A DNA stretch of 64,000 bases from Chiridota heheva (GCA_020152595.1 JAIGNY010001849.1:287501-351500), one strand, 5' to 3'. Shown: positions 33,381 to 46,168, numbered from the stretch's first letter. Translations and numbers: made by a program. The notes: a model not told the origin generated them from the sequence alone.

Positions 33381-35858
33381 TACATGTAAATATTACCTGT
33401 TGAGTCAAATAAATTTTGCAAGAAAGAAAAAATATTGGAAAATAAACAAAGATAAAAAGGTTTTGACAGAGCTGAAATTCTAGGTGTTTCGCAAAGATGG
33501 CGGCAATTTTTTCGAGAGGACTGATATTTCAAAACTTCCGGGGTGATGGCGTAGTTTTGAAATGTTTTACAGCGAAGTATCATAGTATGCAAGATTTCAC
33601 AGTGAAAGCCCCAGTGAGTACAGCAAAAAAGTTCCGCGATGTTGAGTTTAAATGACATTGAAAGAAAGTTATCTGTTATTTTCCATGAAAAAATGATGAT
33701 TTATACTGTAGAAGTAAAACTTTTTACTATTTCGAAAGCAAAATTCCAGTGTCTATTTGCGCAATGGAGTCGATACTTTTGCAATACTGGTTGCGGGATT
33801 TTTTGTACTTAGCGTATTTCTAAAAATTACGGTACAAAACGCTTGTAAACGATACACTTCGCTTTTTTTTGGCATGTACATGTTTACTAAAATCCCTAAA
33901 CGTTCACAGCTCTGTCATGTATCCTAATGAGTAGGCGGGGGCTTAATGTAAATATTGTGAAATGTTCATAATTTTACAACCACATACATGTCTGTTTTGT
34001 TTCATATTTGGTATAATTATGATGTTAGCTAGTATGTATATGTTCATAATGTAAAAAATTTAAATTTAATTAATATGCATTGTGGGAGGGGCTTAATATG
34101 ATTTTGCTGAAAAGAGCTTGTAAACACAGTATCTCAAGAACGGTACTCTGGATTCATGTCATATTTTATACACAGATAACCCATGGTCTGTAGATGTGCC
34201 CTACTGTTTTTGGTGGTGATGTCGTGCATATTAATTAGTATGCGGTGCTTAATGTAAAATCTTGAAATGTTTATTTTTTAACAACCACATGTCTGTTTTG
34301 TATCATATGTGGTATAATTATAATGTTAGCTGATGTGTACATCTTCATGATCTTAAAACATTGAATTTAATTAATATGCATAGTGGGCAGGGCTTAATAT
34401 GATTTTGCTGAAAATGGGCTTATAAACACGGTATGTCAAAAACTATGAAATGAATTCACGTCAGGTGTGGTACGCAGCTCATGGTCTGCAGAAGTGCCTA
34501 ATGTTTTTGGTGATTGTGTCTTGCATATTAATAAGTGGGTGGGGCTTAAATTAAAAATTTGAATAAGTGATAATTGAGCAACTTTATGTCCATTTTGTGT
34601 CATATTGGGCATGATAATATTGTTGGTTATTGTGTACATGCATATGTTATCAACAGCTGTCATTAATATGCATAGTAGGTGTAGCTTAATGTGAAAACGC
34701 TAAATGATGTAAACACATACTGTATCTCATGAACGATATATTAGATTTATGCATGTAGCACACAAATGGTCTGTACCTACTGTATGTTCTAATGTTGTAG
34801 TAGTGATGTCATGAATATTAATGAGTAGATGGGCTTAGTGACATTCTTGTAATAGGATAATGAGCAACTTTTTTGCATCATACTTGCTATGATAATGTTG
34901 TTAATTGTGAAAATGCTAATGTTGTCAACAATTTTTATTGATCTGCTGCATAGTGGGTGTGGCTTATGAATAGCTATCTTGGAACAAATATTTCATGATA
35001 TGCAATGACATGACAGTTTATACAAATTTTGCAAATTAATCAGCTTTTGAAAAATTATAGCATCGAACCAAAAAACGTTTTGGTTCTGGTTGTTATGTGT
35101 ACATACCGTAGATTGGTTTTAAGAGTGTAAAATCTCAGTATATCTGCAAACAGAGAACTTACAAGACAGAAAAGTGCTAAAAGAATTATTTAAAAAAAAC
35201 ATCAATTCAATGATTATTACCGTTATAGTCATTGAGGCTGATGGGGGAATGATTGGTGGGGGAAATGATGTTGAATTGATGTTGTCTGTCTGTCTGCACA
35301 ATACTGTTTTAGCACAATAACTAATAAACCATTGGTGAATCTTCATGTGTTAGCATAGGTGCACATAAGACCTTGGATGAATTTGAAAATTGATGACCTT
35401 GACCCATTTCTCTAATAAACTTGCTTTTCTCAAAAACTTAGCTAGATTATGTTGGACTTAAACCTGTGCATTATGAAAGGGTTTTTGTCATATGCTTTAC
35501 GTAAAAGCTTAAGCATTTGGTAGAATGTAACCTTGATTGTTAGTGGCCGTTAATCAGCATGAAACTGATCAACTAGGCCATTTGTTGCCACCCATGTTTT
35601 AGTTTCTTTCAGTTTGCCAACTTGCTAAATCTTAACTGTAATGATAATGAGTTAAAGAATAGCACACAGAACTTTGGTTGACTAAAATGTGTTACTCTTG
35701 CATTATACACACATCCTATCCTGCATTATGCACATCCTACATTATGAAAATTAGAGATATTGATAGTCAGTTTTGTTTCTCAAACACCTAATACAATCTG
35801 TAAATATTTTAGTTTGGTACTCTGAATTTAAATCTGCATTTTTGATATAAGCAGGTAA

Positions 35859-36287
35859 CAGACCCCTAACTTTGCTGTTTCACAGGGGTGGCCCGCCCCT
35901 CACCTCCATGGACCCGCCCTGCCCCCCTGGGGGTTCCCCCTGTCCCTCATGAGATTTGTTAAGATTTTTTTAGATTTAATTTTTTCAAAAACCCAATAAT
36001 CTTATATTAGCCTCATAAATGAAATATCTTACATGGATACAGAACACAGAATGATAGCATAGTAAGCAATTGTCCTGTTTGGCTAATGACTGGTCCTTAT
36101 CATTCAGAATAGCTTCATTCTGAGATGTATGATTGTAGCTAAAATCGCAGAGCTTCTTCACCAGGGGATGGAGCCTTAAGGGGGCCCGTGACACCATGCT
36201 CAAAATACGCAGCGCTTTGTGCACACATTAATGTGCCCAATAACAAGTCTAGCACCCTGCTCCTTTTTAAATCAAGCTAGGGGTCTG
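35859..36287 (+). mobile_element. CAGACCCCTAGC MITE, copy 2
   Basis: The ends are CAGACCCCTAACTT and AAGCTAGGGGTCTG. GGTAA directly flanks both ends (35854-35858 and 36288-36292), suggesting a 5-bp target duplication. The interior is GC-rich near the left end (a run of GCCCCT/GACCCGCCC). No coding capacity. Confidence 0.8.
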
Positions 36288-37632
36288 GGTAACATTCCCA
36301 TAGATTTTTTTTTCTTTTTTCCTATCTTCAAATCAGTTCACAACAATATAGACAGAAATCACAGCAAAATGTCTGTCCAATAGAATATTAAAACATTACA
36401 AAAGTCCACTATCCATGTACTTTTTGCTTTCAGGGACTTGAAACTCAAATAGCACTTACTCTTATTACAAAACATCTTTTCTAAATCAATTGATATTTAA
36501 CAATTTTATAGCTTCTAGAATTAGTCAAGAAAATATACAAATTTTGATGTCATGTGAAAACCACTCCATCTTCTTGTATTCTATCTTCATTCCTCTTGAA
36601 GCCTTACGAGGAAAGAAGCTGATCCATATAGATGCATATTTTGAATTGTGGTCATACCTCTAATCAACGTTCTGGTGGAAAATGCTTTTAAAGTCATCAG
36701 TGCCTAAATTTGAACATTAAAATGAATATACTGTAGTACATTTCACAAATATTAAGGTCTTAAAACCTGTTCAGCTATAAATTGCTTAACTCCAAACACT
36801 AATGGACTATTTCCAAACAAGTGTCATCAGTCCTTTTATTAATGGCGCATGTCACTCTTTCTGCTCATTATTGAGATAAAGGCTTAATTCATAAAGTTCA
36901 GCAAACATAATGAACAGACTGATTTCATCTACAAGCCATGTACACACTGGATTTGCTGGAAGTCTGTCATTAGTACTGTAAATCATGTTCAGCTCTCTCT
37001 CTAGGTGCCGAGTCTGGAACAGACATTGGCGGTCATGACCCTCCAGTCATGTTCAGCTATGAGCTTCAATAATTATACAATATAAGCTCTTCAACTGGAC
37101 AAACACGAAACAGTCAGTGTGTTTTCATGGAGACCAGACTCATATATTACTGATGTATATGAAAAGTTTAATGAACAAAGAAACACCACATTGCCTGTGT
37201 GTTAAGCATATTGTATTATGTATTATAACTATTTTATTGCTACTATGATATGAAACAGGGAGCTAAAGAATATGTAAAAATAGTATACAATGGATGATGT
37301 AACATTTCCTGTGAGGGTCTTGGCAAGTAATTAAAGTGAAAGTGGATAGTGAAATGAAAGAATAATTAATGCATTTTGCTTGATTGTCATCGAACTTGAC
37401 AAATTGCTTATTGGATATTGCTTTACTTCATAATTTGAATACAGTTCTATGGCAGGCATGATACTATAGTTTGGTGGTATTGTGTGAGGGTATATGGGTC
37501 AAATTCATGAATAGTAAAAGAGAAAAGATTCACATCATAGCAAAATTTAGCTAAAAACAAGTTATGTATCACCCTCTGTCTTCAGCTGTTTGTATCGTTT
37601 TAGGCCACAAGACATCCCTTGATTTTGTTTCA

Positions 37633-40344
37633 TTCCGTGCAACAGAAAAAGGGACCACTCAAATTTAACATAAATTGATTGAATATGCATCCGTAAACAC
37701 AAATTCCTTTGTCCCCATGTGCAGAAGTTATACACTTTAAAAAAAAGGGTAATGCAGGGTAATTTCTCATGGCTTTAAATGTATATACCAGTTCCACTAC
37801 AAATGTACTTAGAGTGGTAAAGAATACATACTTTTTATGTAAGCCCAGCTGAAAACCATGCATGTTTAGCTTGATGTAACTGATCTTCAATATACAGTGT
37901 TTGATGAATGTATACATGTTAAAGGTGTAGGTAAAACAGCTTACAATGCTACAAATTCTTTGTTTGTTGGAGTTGCCCTAGGGGTCTAGTGTCCTCATAT
38001 GTTCTCTAAGGTGCCCTACGGTGTCCTAGGGGCTCTGGTGTCCTCTGAGGGACCCTGATGTCTTAGGGGCCCTTGGTTCTCGGGGCTCCAGTGTCCTAGA
38101 GGTGGGCCTCGGTGTCCTAGAGAACCCATTGTCCTAGGGGTGGGACCAGTGGCGTGGTGGGACCAGTGGTGTGGTGGCAGGGGATTTCTGAGAGGACACC
38201 AACTTCTTAAAGGGTGCCAAAATTGTCCTGAGATCATATGGAACAACGTGTTGGTTGATCAATAACTTCTCTTTAAAATATATTTGCTTACATTTTATCA
38301 ATATAATTCCATAATATTTCATTTTTGTAGTACAAAAGCACATGAATCTTCCACAAAAAGACCATGATTCTTTCTGGGAGGCACATACTCTAGTTATATG
38401 AGTTGTATATCAATAAACAGAGCCTATGCCCCATAAATGTTCTGTCAGCTTTGTCAACTAAATTAGCTTAATAAATGTAGCTGCCATCTAAACTACATAC
38501 TAGGGGCATACTAGGAGGGGGGTGTCCCTGGTTGCAAGTGGAAAACTGACACTGCTTTCCATCAAACCTGGCTGCTAAGTGGGAAATCTTATATTTTTAG
38601 AAAGTCCTTAAATTTTTGGAAAATTCCTTCATTTTCGGGAAGTTTTCTTTAATTTTTTGGAAACTCCTTTCCCTTTCAGGGGATTTTTTTCAATATTCGG
38701 GAAATTTCATTCATATTTGGGAAATTTCTTTAACGTTAGGGAAATGCTGACAAACCAAGTTTATCAAAATTATCAATAATTTTCCCAAATTTTTCTTTAG
38801 TTTTGACCATTTTTTCAGTGTGTGTTAATAATTCCCCAATTTTACTTCCCAATTGAGTGGGGAGGCAGTTTTCCTCAACCCCCGCTTTCTACACCTCTGG
38901 TGCATGCCAATTTAGGCGATATGTCCAACAATTTACTCTTATGAGCAAGCATGTAGAGGCCTTGCCCCCCTCTCCCCCAATGAAGTATGACCCACTATAC
39001 CACTAGGTGGGGCCTTTGTGTCCTAGGGGCCCCAGTGTCCTAGGGCTTTGGTGTCCTAGGGAGGGGCCTCCATGTTCTGGGGGTCCTGTAGCACTTCTCT
39101 AGAGACCACCATTTGTATTGTCTCCAAGTCGTACTAAAAGCAGTTTCTGTGATATTTGCATGCATTTTTGTTTTTTAGTTAGGTCAAGAATTTCCATTCT
39201 TAAGCCCCAAACCTAGTTATACCCTCACTATTGAATGTCATTCTTCATCTTAGAGCAGGGTTCCAGAGATTAAACATGGACCAGGGGGACCTTTACATAC
39301 ATGGCCTCTTTTGATAAGCCATACTTGTTGACACAGCTGTTCAAAGCATTGACAGATCCAGGATGTTTGAAAAATGTTGAAAAGTAAAGAAAGAATTTTT
39401 CAGCTTTTTTGCTGCCGAAAATTTGCCACTGCTTATTTCTTTAACAAAAATCTCTTCTCTTCAATTTCATGGGTCCATTACGACCAGGGTTCCTAGGATA
39501 CTGGCCCCTTATGACCTGGTCCCCTAGGACGCTAGGCCCAGAGGATCCTTGTACAGTATGGGCCGCTTGTGCTTAACAGTCATTACACAGATCCAGGATT
39601 TTGAAAAGGACCCACCATACGTTAACAATTTTTAATAGGAAAGAAGCAGTCATTAGGTTTTTTTGGGACCACAGTAAACCCGTCTCTGCCTATTTAATAA
39701 ATGAGCATTACTAGGATATCGGCCCTAGGACACTTGAGGCCCCATCCTTCAGATACTGAAGCCCCTAGGACACTAGATCCCCTAGGACACTAGATCCCCT
39801 AGGACACTAGATCCCCTAGGACACTATATCCCCTAGGACACTAGATCCCCTAGGACACTAGATTCCCTAGGACACCAGAGCCCCTAGGACACTAGATCCC
39901 CTAGGACACTAGATCCCCTAGGACACTAGATCCCCTAGGACACTATATCCCCTAGGACACTAGATCCCCTAGGACACTAGATTCCCTAGGACACTAGATC
40001 CCCTAGGACACTATATCCCCTAGGACACTAGATCCCCTAGGACACTAGATCCCTAGGACACCAGAGCCCCTAGGACACAGGGTCACTAGGATACTGAAGC
40101 TCCACCCCTAGGACAATGAGGCCACACTCCTAGGATAATGGGCCCATAGGACATCAGGGCCCCTAGGACATCAGGGCCCCTAGGACAGCGAGGCCCTACC
40201 CCTAGGACACCAGGCTCTAGGACACCGGGGATCCTATGACATTGGGCCCCTAGGACACCGAAGACACTGAGAATTTGTGATTAGGGATGCATATTCAATT
40301 AATTTATGCTAAATTTGAGTGGTCCCCTTTTCTGTTGCACGGAA
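37633..40344. mobile_element. Foldback-like element with minisatellite-bearing arms
   Basis: The outer 74-bp ends (37633-37706 and 40271-40344) are inverted copies with five mismatches. They start TTCCGTGCAACAGAAAA. Inside the left end, short GTGTCCTAGGGG-type repeats occupy about 37975-38165 and again 39005-39070. Inside the right end the same motif is in the opposite orientation as CCTAGGACACTAGATCC arrays (39768-40262). So the ends and, loosely, the arrays are both inverted. This plan resembles foldback transposons such as the sea urchin TU elements, which have tandem repeats in their arms. No coding capacity and no clear target duplication. Confidence 0.65.
39768..40262. repeat. 17-bp CCTAGGACACTAGATCC minisatellite
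   Basis: About 18 near-perfect 17-bp units run to about 40075, followed by looser CCTAGGACACC relatives to 40262. A TATATCC variant recurs after 119 bp (7 units) and then 68 bp (4 units), so the array grew in blocks. CCTAGG is palindromic. Confidence 0.93.
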
Positions 40345-41013
40345 CTGAAAGACTAAGCCTCTTTTTGCTGTACGTCCCACGGTCTATTTGTTTTGTTAGA
40401 TTTTATTTAAAATTTCCTTTGCACAATTGACCTGAGAAATTGACATGCCGTTATGGAAGTTGAAACTGATTGGAAAGAATAGGGCATACAAAAAAAAAAG
40501 TGCATTTACCTCAAGTAGAAAGTATGTTTGATTACATTTGTTTATGTTTATTACATGAAAGTCATATCTGGGAATAGTATACAAGACTGAATTGCCTTAG
40601 CTGTGGGAGTTGAATGATATTTTGACATCTTATTTCATGAAAGACACAAGTTTGTTGTCATCCCAAATGACATGTTTCTGTACCCTTGCATCTCTCTGCC
40701 TGAATCAACTGTTATCTCTCCCAGCATCAAATCCTCTCCTCATGGAGATAAATACAGGCATGAGTTCCTCAAGTGATATTTTCTGCTGCCCTTGCATCCC
40801 AGGCCAGTTTAGCAGGTATTTGGCAGTTATGAACCCTTGAGTTCAGTCTACATACCTTGAAGGATGTATGACCTGTGAAGGCTGGTTCTAACTATTGATG
40901 ACCTTGAAGTTGGTCCTGCTGACTCACGGGTGCAGGGGTCACCATAAATTCCCTGATGGTATAGGTGATGTGTGAGATATGCCAGATTTGATCATTTAAG
41001 ATGGATCATATTG

Positions 41014-41890
41014 TTTTTGGTTCTGTATGTGATAGCATCAGGAACTTATGTGGCCATGATGGCATGTGTGTAAATGTACTGTTTGTGTGTATGTCTGTGT
41101 GTGTGTGTGATGCTAGCTCGTAAATACGATATCCCAAGAACTGTAAACTAAATTCATGTCATATTTGGTACACAGATAGCCAATGGTCCGCAGATGTGCC
41201 CTATTGTTTTTGGTGGCGATTCCATGCATAATGAATAGGCAGGGCTTAATAATAAAATCTTAGAATGCTCATAACTTAACAACTGCATTTCTGTTTTGTT
41301 TCATATGTGGTGTAATTATGTTGTTAGCTAGTGTGTACATGTTCGTGGTACCAAAATGTTGAATTTCATTAATGTGCATAGTGGGTGGAACTTAACATGA
41401 TTTTGTTGAAAAGAGCTTGTAAATGATAGAAGGGATCAGTTAATATGTAGTACACAGATAGCCCATGGTCCATAGATGTGTCCTTTTTTATTTGGTGGCA
41501 ATGTTATGCATATTAATGAGTAGGTTAAAATGTTCATAATCCAACAACCGCATATCTGATTTGTTTAATATTTGGTGTGAATATGTTAGCTAGTGTGTAC
41601 ATGTTCATGGTACAAAATGTTTGAATTTAATTAATATACTCAGTGGGTGGGGCTTAACATCAAATTGTTGAAGAGAGCTTATAATCACAGTATCTCAAGA
41701 ATGATACATGGGATTCAGGTCGTATGTGGTACACAGATTGCCCATGGACCGCAGATGTTTTGGTGGCGATGTCATGCATATGACTAGACAAGGCTTAAAG
41801 TTAAAATCTTTGAAATAATAATGTTGTTAGCAAGTGTATAGATGCTAATGGTATACACAAAATTAAATTAAATTATTTGTAAAATTCCAT
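41014..41890 (+). mobile_element. R1 repeat, copy B (3'-truncated)
   Basis: It starts TTTTTGGTTCTGTATGTGAT, followed by GATAGCATCAGGAACTTATG, a TG-rich run and two to three ~300-bp units like those of copies A and C. The inverted right end is missing. Confidence 0.75.
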
Positions 41891-43196
41891 TCTTGTGAGA
41901 ACTGAGTTGTTTGGTTGTCATTGTTATTTTGAGCCCATTGTGTTATATCAATTATTATACAATAGTTCTTAACTTAAAATCCATTATGTACATCAGAACC
42001 TCAAAACCATCATGGTTTTTGGTTGTCTGATGGATGCCTTGCAAAGTTAGGAGAAATCTGGACTGAGTGTAGATGAAAATGTTATGTTTGTTTGTGAAGC
42101 ACTTTTGAATATACCTGTATGAAAGGGCACTATACAAAATCCTTGTATTAATATTGTTGTTCTTATTATTATGTAATAATTGGTATCTGCTAGAAGGATA
42201 CTAGGATGATCATGATGTTGGTTGAAACTGCATGTCTCAGGATCATGTTTAATTGTGAAATGCCTCAGAAAAGTATCCAAATTCTCCATTTTTTCAGTGT
42301 TTGCTGTGATTTACATATAAGTCTTAAATGAAAGGACAACAAATGGAAGAACATGAAAGTGTTCAACAATATTCAAAATTTAACATTTAGAAAAAAAGTG
42401 TTATTTACTTTGTATGTAGAATCTTATAAGAAACACACTGGATGTTCATAATTGGATGCATTACTGTTGCTTTCAATAGTATGGATTTCTTGTTCATGAA
42501 TGGAACAATGCATTACAGTGCTTTCATCACAGTGCAGTTTCTTTTTACATCCTCTGTCCTACAAAATGGACATTTTCTGACCACATAATTAATCCTTTAA
42601 TCCTGTGTACTGACTTTGCTTGCCCATACTGTATATTGTACTTACAATAGCTCTAATACATGTAGATATATATGTACATTTTCTCAGAATATACTGTACT
42701 GTTGCATTCCCTCTGCTAGTACAATAACATTTAGTTATACATTACTTGGTATGCACAGAATCTTTTAGAATTCTTGGTTGTGTATACACCAAGTGCTATA
42801 GAAGTGCTTACCTGAGATGAATATTTCAGCTGAAATTCCTCCGAGGACTTATGAACTTGTCCAAGGTGATAATTTCTATGGTTGCTACCAAACAAGTAGT
42901 AAACAGTGTGTAGTGGTCAGAGTCATTCACAATTTACACTACTGTAAACTTCTTGTAACATGAAAGAACAGTGTGAGAAATGGTTGTTGTGATTTAAAAG
43001 AGCTATGGGTGCAAATGAATCTTAATGCTGCTTTGCTTAAAGGGATTGATAAAGTTATTCAGAAAATCAACGGCGTGACTTGAAACAAGAAATTATTACT
43101 TTACTTCACGTACATTTTTGACATTGAAAGTTTTTTTTTTTTAAATTGAAATGAAACAAAATCTTTGTAACCTTTAAATTGCTTTGAAATTGTAAG
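41891..43196. other. Intronic, nothing recognised
   Basis: No coding, RNA or repeat feature that I can name. A T-run lies near 43131-43143. Confidence 0.4.
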
Positions 43197-43667
43197 TTCT
43201 AAGGATATGTTAGGATCAGTATTTGAGTTCTAAGGATATGTAAGGATCAGTAATTGAGTTTTAAGGATATGTTAGGATCAGTAATTGAGTTCTAAGGATA
43301 TGGATATGTAAGGAGGATCAGTAATTGAGTTCTAAGGATATGTTAGGATCAGTAATTGAGTTCTAAGGATATGTTAGGATCAGTATTTGAGTTCTAAGGA
43401 TATGTTAGGATCAGTAATTGAGTTTTATGGATATGTTAGGATCAGTAATTGAGTTCTAAGGATATGTTAGGATCAATAATTGAGTTCTAAGGATATGTTA
43501 GGATCAGTAATTGAGTTCTAAGCATATGTTAGGATCAGTATTTGAGTTCTAAGGATATGTTAGGATCAGTATTTGAGTTCTAAGGATATGTTAGGATCAG
43601 TAATTGAGTTCTAAGGATATGTTAGGATCAGTAATTGCGTTCTAAGGATATGTTAGGATCAATATTT
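43197..43667. repeat. 31-bp minisatellite, about 15 copies
   Basis: The unit is TTCTAAGGATATGTTAGGAT followed by CAGTAATTGAG, with ATTTGAG as the main variant. One unit near 43293-43320 has an extra GGATAT and AGG. Confidence 0.95.
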
Positions 43668-43890
43668 GGTTGATGAAAATATCACTGCAAACTTTGAAGC
43701 AAGCAAATAATACTTGAAAACAACAAGACAGTTAATGTATATGTTTTTAATAAAAACACTTAATTTAGTTTGATTTTAAATTTACTTCAAATTTCACTCT
43801 TTTGCATGGTTTAAAAGCCTCCTAAAAGTACTGTAATCTAGAGATATTAATGGCACATTTTTGACTCGTTGACTGTTCATATCCATACTA

Positions 43891-44464
43891 GAGCTGCTGT
43901 TAAATCCTCTAAAGAAACAGTAATTCTGCATGTTCATAAGTAATCACCAATGAATGGGGATATTATGCACTTTGATTTCGCTGAAATCTGAGTAATCCAA
44001 CTTGTAAAATGCACTGCGAATGTGCAGCAGTAAACAGTGAAACTAACAATAGGCCTAACGTTAGGCCATAAGGCTTTAAATCCCACGTAATCAAGGCCCG
44101 TTTTATCGACAAAAAACACTTAAATTGTGACAATCAGTACATTTACATGTAAATATTACCTGATGAGTCAAATAAATTTTGCAAGAAAGAAAAAATATTG
44201 CATAATAAATAAACAGAAAAAGGTTTTAACAGAGCTGAAATTCTGCATGCTTCGCAAAGATGGCAGCCATTTTTTCGAGAGAACTGATATTTCAGAACTT
44301 CCTAGTGGTGGTGGCGTAGTTTTGGAATGTTTTACGGCGAGGTATATCATAGGCCTCGGTATGCAAGATTTTCACAGAACTTTGAAAGCCGTAGCGAATA
44401 GGGGAAAAAAGTTACGCGATGTTGAGTTTAAATGACATTGAAAATCACTAAACGTTCACAGCTC
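43891..44464 (+). mobile_element. Element X derivative (574 bp), without the TA insertion
   Basis: It starts GAGCTGCTG and ends TTCACAGCTC. Its left part matches 28470-28704 (for example GATTTCGC then GTGCAGCAGTAAACAGTG). Its right part matches 33381-33660 (for example TTTTGCAAGAAAGAAAAAATATT and CGATGTTGAGTTTAAATGAC regions). The join at 44141-44150 preserves a single TA where the large copy has the 4.7-kb insertion. The flanks CCATACTA and CCATACAC are only partly alike, so the target duplication has decayed. Confidence 0.8.
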
Positions 44465-44510
44465 CATACACTTTAAAATTGCATTCTCTAAACATTGAGC
44501 AGGTGAAGGA

Positions 44511-45722
44511 TCTTGTCACAATGATAAGCAAGAACCCTTTAGCTGGGGTTTTGTGACAATGATAAGCAACAGCCCTTGAGCTGAAGTTTTGTGACAATGA
44601 TAAGCAAGAAGCCTTGAGCTGAGGTTTTGTGACAATGATAAGCAAGAAGCCTTGAGCTGGGGTTTTGTGACAATGATAAGCAAGAACCCTTGAGCTGATA
44701 AGCAAGAACCCTTGAGCTGAGGTTTTGACAATTTTGAGGTTTTGACAATGATAAGCAAGAACCCTTGAGCTGAGGTTTTTGACAATGATAAGTAAGCTGA
44801 GCTGAGGTTTTTGACAAAAACCTTTGAGCTGAGGTTTTGTGACAATGATAACAAGAACCTTTAGCTGAGGTTTTGACAATGATAAGCAAGAACCCTTGAG
44901 TTGAGGTTTTGTGACAGTGATAAGTAAGAACCCTTGAGCTGAGGTTTTGTGACAGTGATAAGTAAGAACCCTTGAGCTGAGGTTTTGTGACAATGATAAG
45001 TAAGAACCCATGAGCTAAAGTTTTGACAATAATAAGCAAGAACCTTGAGCTGAGGTTTTGACAATGATAAGCGAGAACCCTTGAGCTGAGGTTTTGTGAC
45101 AATGATAAGCAAGAACCTTTGAGCTGAGGTTTTGTGACAATGATAAGCAAGAAGCCTTAAACTGGGGTTTGTGACAATGATAAGCAAGAACCCTTGAGCT
45201 GAGGTTTTGACATTGATAAGCAAGAGCCCTTGAGCTGAGGTTTTGACAATGATAAGCAAGAACCCTTGAGCTGAGGTTTTGTGACATTGATAAGTAAGAA
45301 CCCTTGAACTGAGGTTTTGACAATGATCAGCAAGAACCTTTGAGCTGAGGTTTTGATAATGATAAGGGAGAACCCTTGAGCTGAGGTTTTGACAATGATA
45401 AGCAAGAAGCCTTGAGCTGAGGTTTGACAATGATAAGCAAGAACCCTTGAGCTGAGGTTTTGACAATGATAAGCAAGAACCTTTGAGCTGAGGTTTTGAC
45501 AATGATAAGCAAGAACCCTTGAGCTGAGGTTTTGACAATGATAAGCAAGAACCCATGAGCTGAGGTTTTGACAATGATAAGCAAGAACTTTTGAGCTAAG
45601 GTTTTGACATTGATAAGCAAGAACCCTTCAGCTGAGGTTTTGACAATGATAAGCAAAAACCTTTGAGCTGAGGGTTTGACAATGATAAGCAAGAACCTTT
45701 GAGCTGAGGTTTTGACAATGAA
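44511..45722. repeat. 36-38-bp minisatellite, about 33 copies
   Basis: The unit is GACAATGATAAGCAAGAACC followed by CTTGAGCTGAGGTTTT, with or without GT. It begins about 45 bp after the X derivative and ends about 35 bp before a SINE. Because unit length varies between 36 and 38 bp, frames keep changing and the several minus-strand open frames (Leu-Ser-Leu-Ser-Gln rich) are artefacts. Confidence 0.95.
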
Positions 45723-45756
45723 ATTTAAAACTAATCTTGGAACTTAAACCTCTTTA

Positions 45757-46008
45757 TAGTGGTGCAGTGGTTGAGTTTTGCTTGTATGCGAAAGGTACTG
45801 CGTACGATTCTCACAACAAGTGCTGCATTGTGTCCTTGAGCAAGACACTTTACTCTACTAGCTGCAGTCTACCCAGCTGTAAAATGAGTACCAGCATTGC
45901 TGGGGAGTTAATCTCCAGAGGGAGTCTTGCGCTCTCATCTGCTTGCATCATGGAAACCGGGGATAAGCAGCTATGGGCCTAATGGCCATAATGGATTTTA
46001 CTTTAAGT
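45757..46008 (+). mobile_element. tRNA-derived SINE (family 1), second copy
   Basis: It has an A box-like TGGTTGAGTTTTG near 45768, a decayed B box near 45807 (GTACGATTCTC), and then the same body as 20083-20359: GACACTTTACTCTACTAG, AAAATGAGTACCAGC and GGGGATAAGCAGCTATGGGCC. It ends near GGATTTTACTTTAA. Confidence 0.85.
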
Positions 46009-46168
46009 TGAAACTGCAAATTTCTTTAAGAAGTATTTAGTGTGGTGAACTGAAAGGTTTCCTCAAGACTGTTGACTGTAGTTCATATTGTTTGTCAGTT
46101 TTAGTATTCTATAGAAATACAATTGTGTCTTGATATTTATGGAGAGTGGCATTTAATTATTGTACCCT
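45881..46168. repeat. 288-bp segment also present at 58226-58514
   Basis: The shared stretch starts within the SINE body (AAAATGAGTACCAGC) and runs about 160 bp beyond the SINE end, through GAAACTGCAAATTTCTTTAA, GTATTTAGTGTGG and TTTTAGTATTCTATAGA. Identity is roughly nine in ten by eye. The partner lies in the same orientation about 12.3 kb away in intron 2. Confidence 0.85.

Larger units (their letters stand above)
28242..33912 (+). mobile_element. DNA element X, 5,671 bp, with exact 9-bp target duplication
   Basis: It starts GAGCTGTGACC and ends TTCACAGCTC, inverted for about 10 bases. It is flanked by identical TGTCATGTA at 28233-28241 and 33913-33921. The interrupted host repeat reads on smoothly after the duplicate when compared with copy C. 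A 9-bp duplication fits Mutator-like elements, but no MULE transposase is seen. About 4.7 kb of its length is a second insertion (28705-33380), so the original X was about 1 kb. A related copy is at 43891-44464. Confidence 0.82.
28020..35076 (+). mobile_element. ~1.4-kb repeat of ~300-bp units (family R1, copy A), split by a 5.67-kb insertion
   Basis: The left end TTTTTGGTTCGGATGC (28020) and right end GCATCGAACCAAAAAA (35060-35076) are inverted relatives. Between them, after removing the insertion at 28242-33912 and one 9-bp duplicate, lie four tandem units of about 300 bp. The units start at about 28130, 34117, 34417 and 34706, each with a GTATCTCAAGAAC-like motif and a GTGGGTGGGGCTTAA-like motif. 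A TGTATG run (28065-28120) lies near the left end. No coding capacity. Other copies: 41014-41890 and 48087-49177. Confidence 0.8.

Noticed and set aside
37630..37917. 95-codon minus-strand frame
   Set aside because: Overlaps the foldback end; no domain, and not preserved in the inverted copy at 40271-40344.
44448..45692. Overlapping minus-strand frames up to 237 codons
   Set aside because: Products of the 36-38-bp array, all three frames alike.
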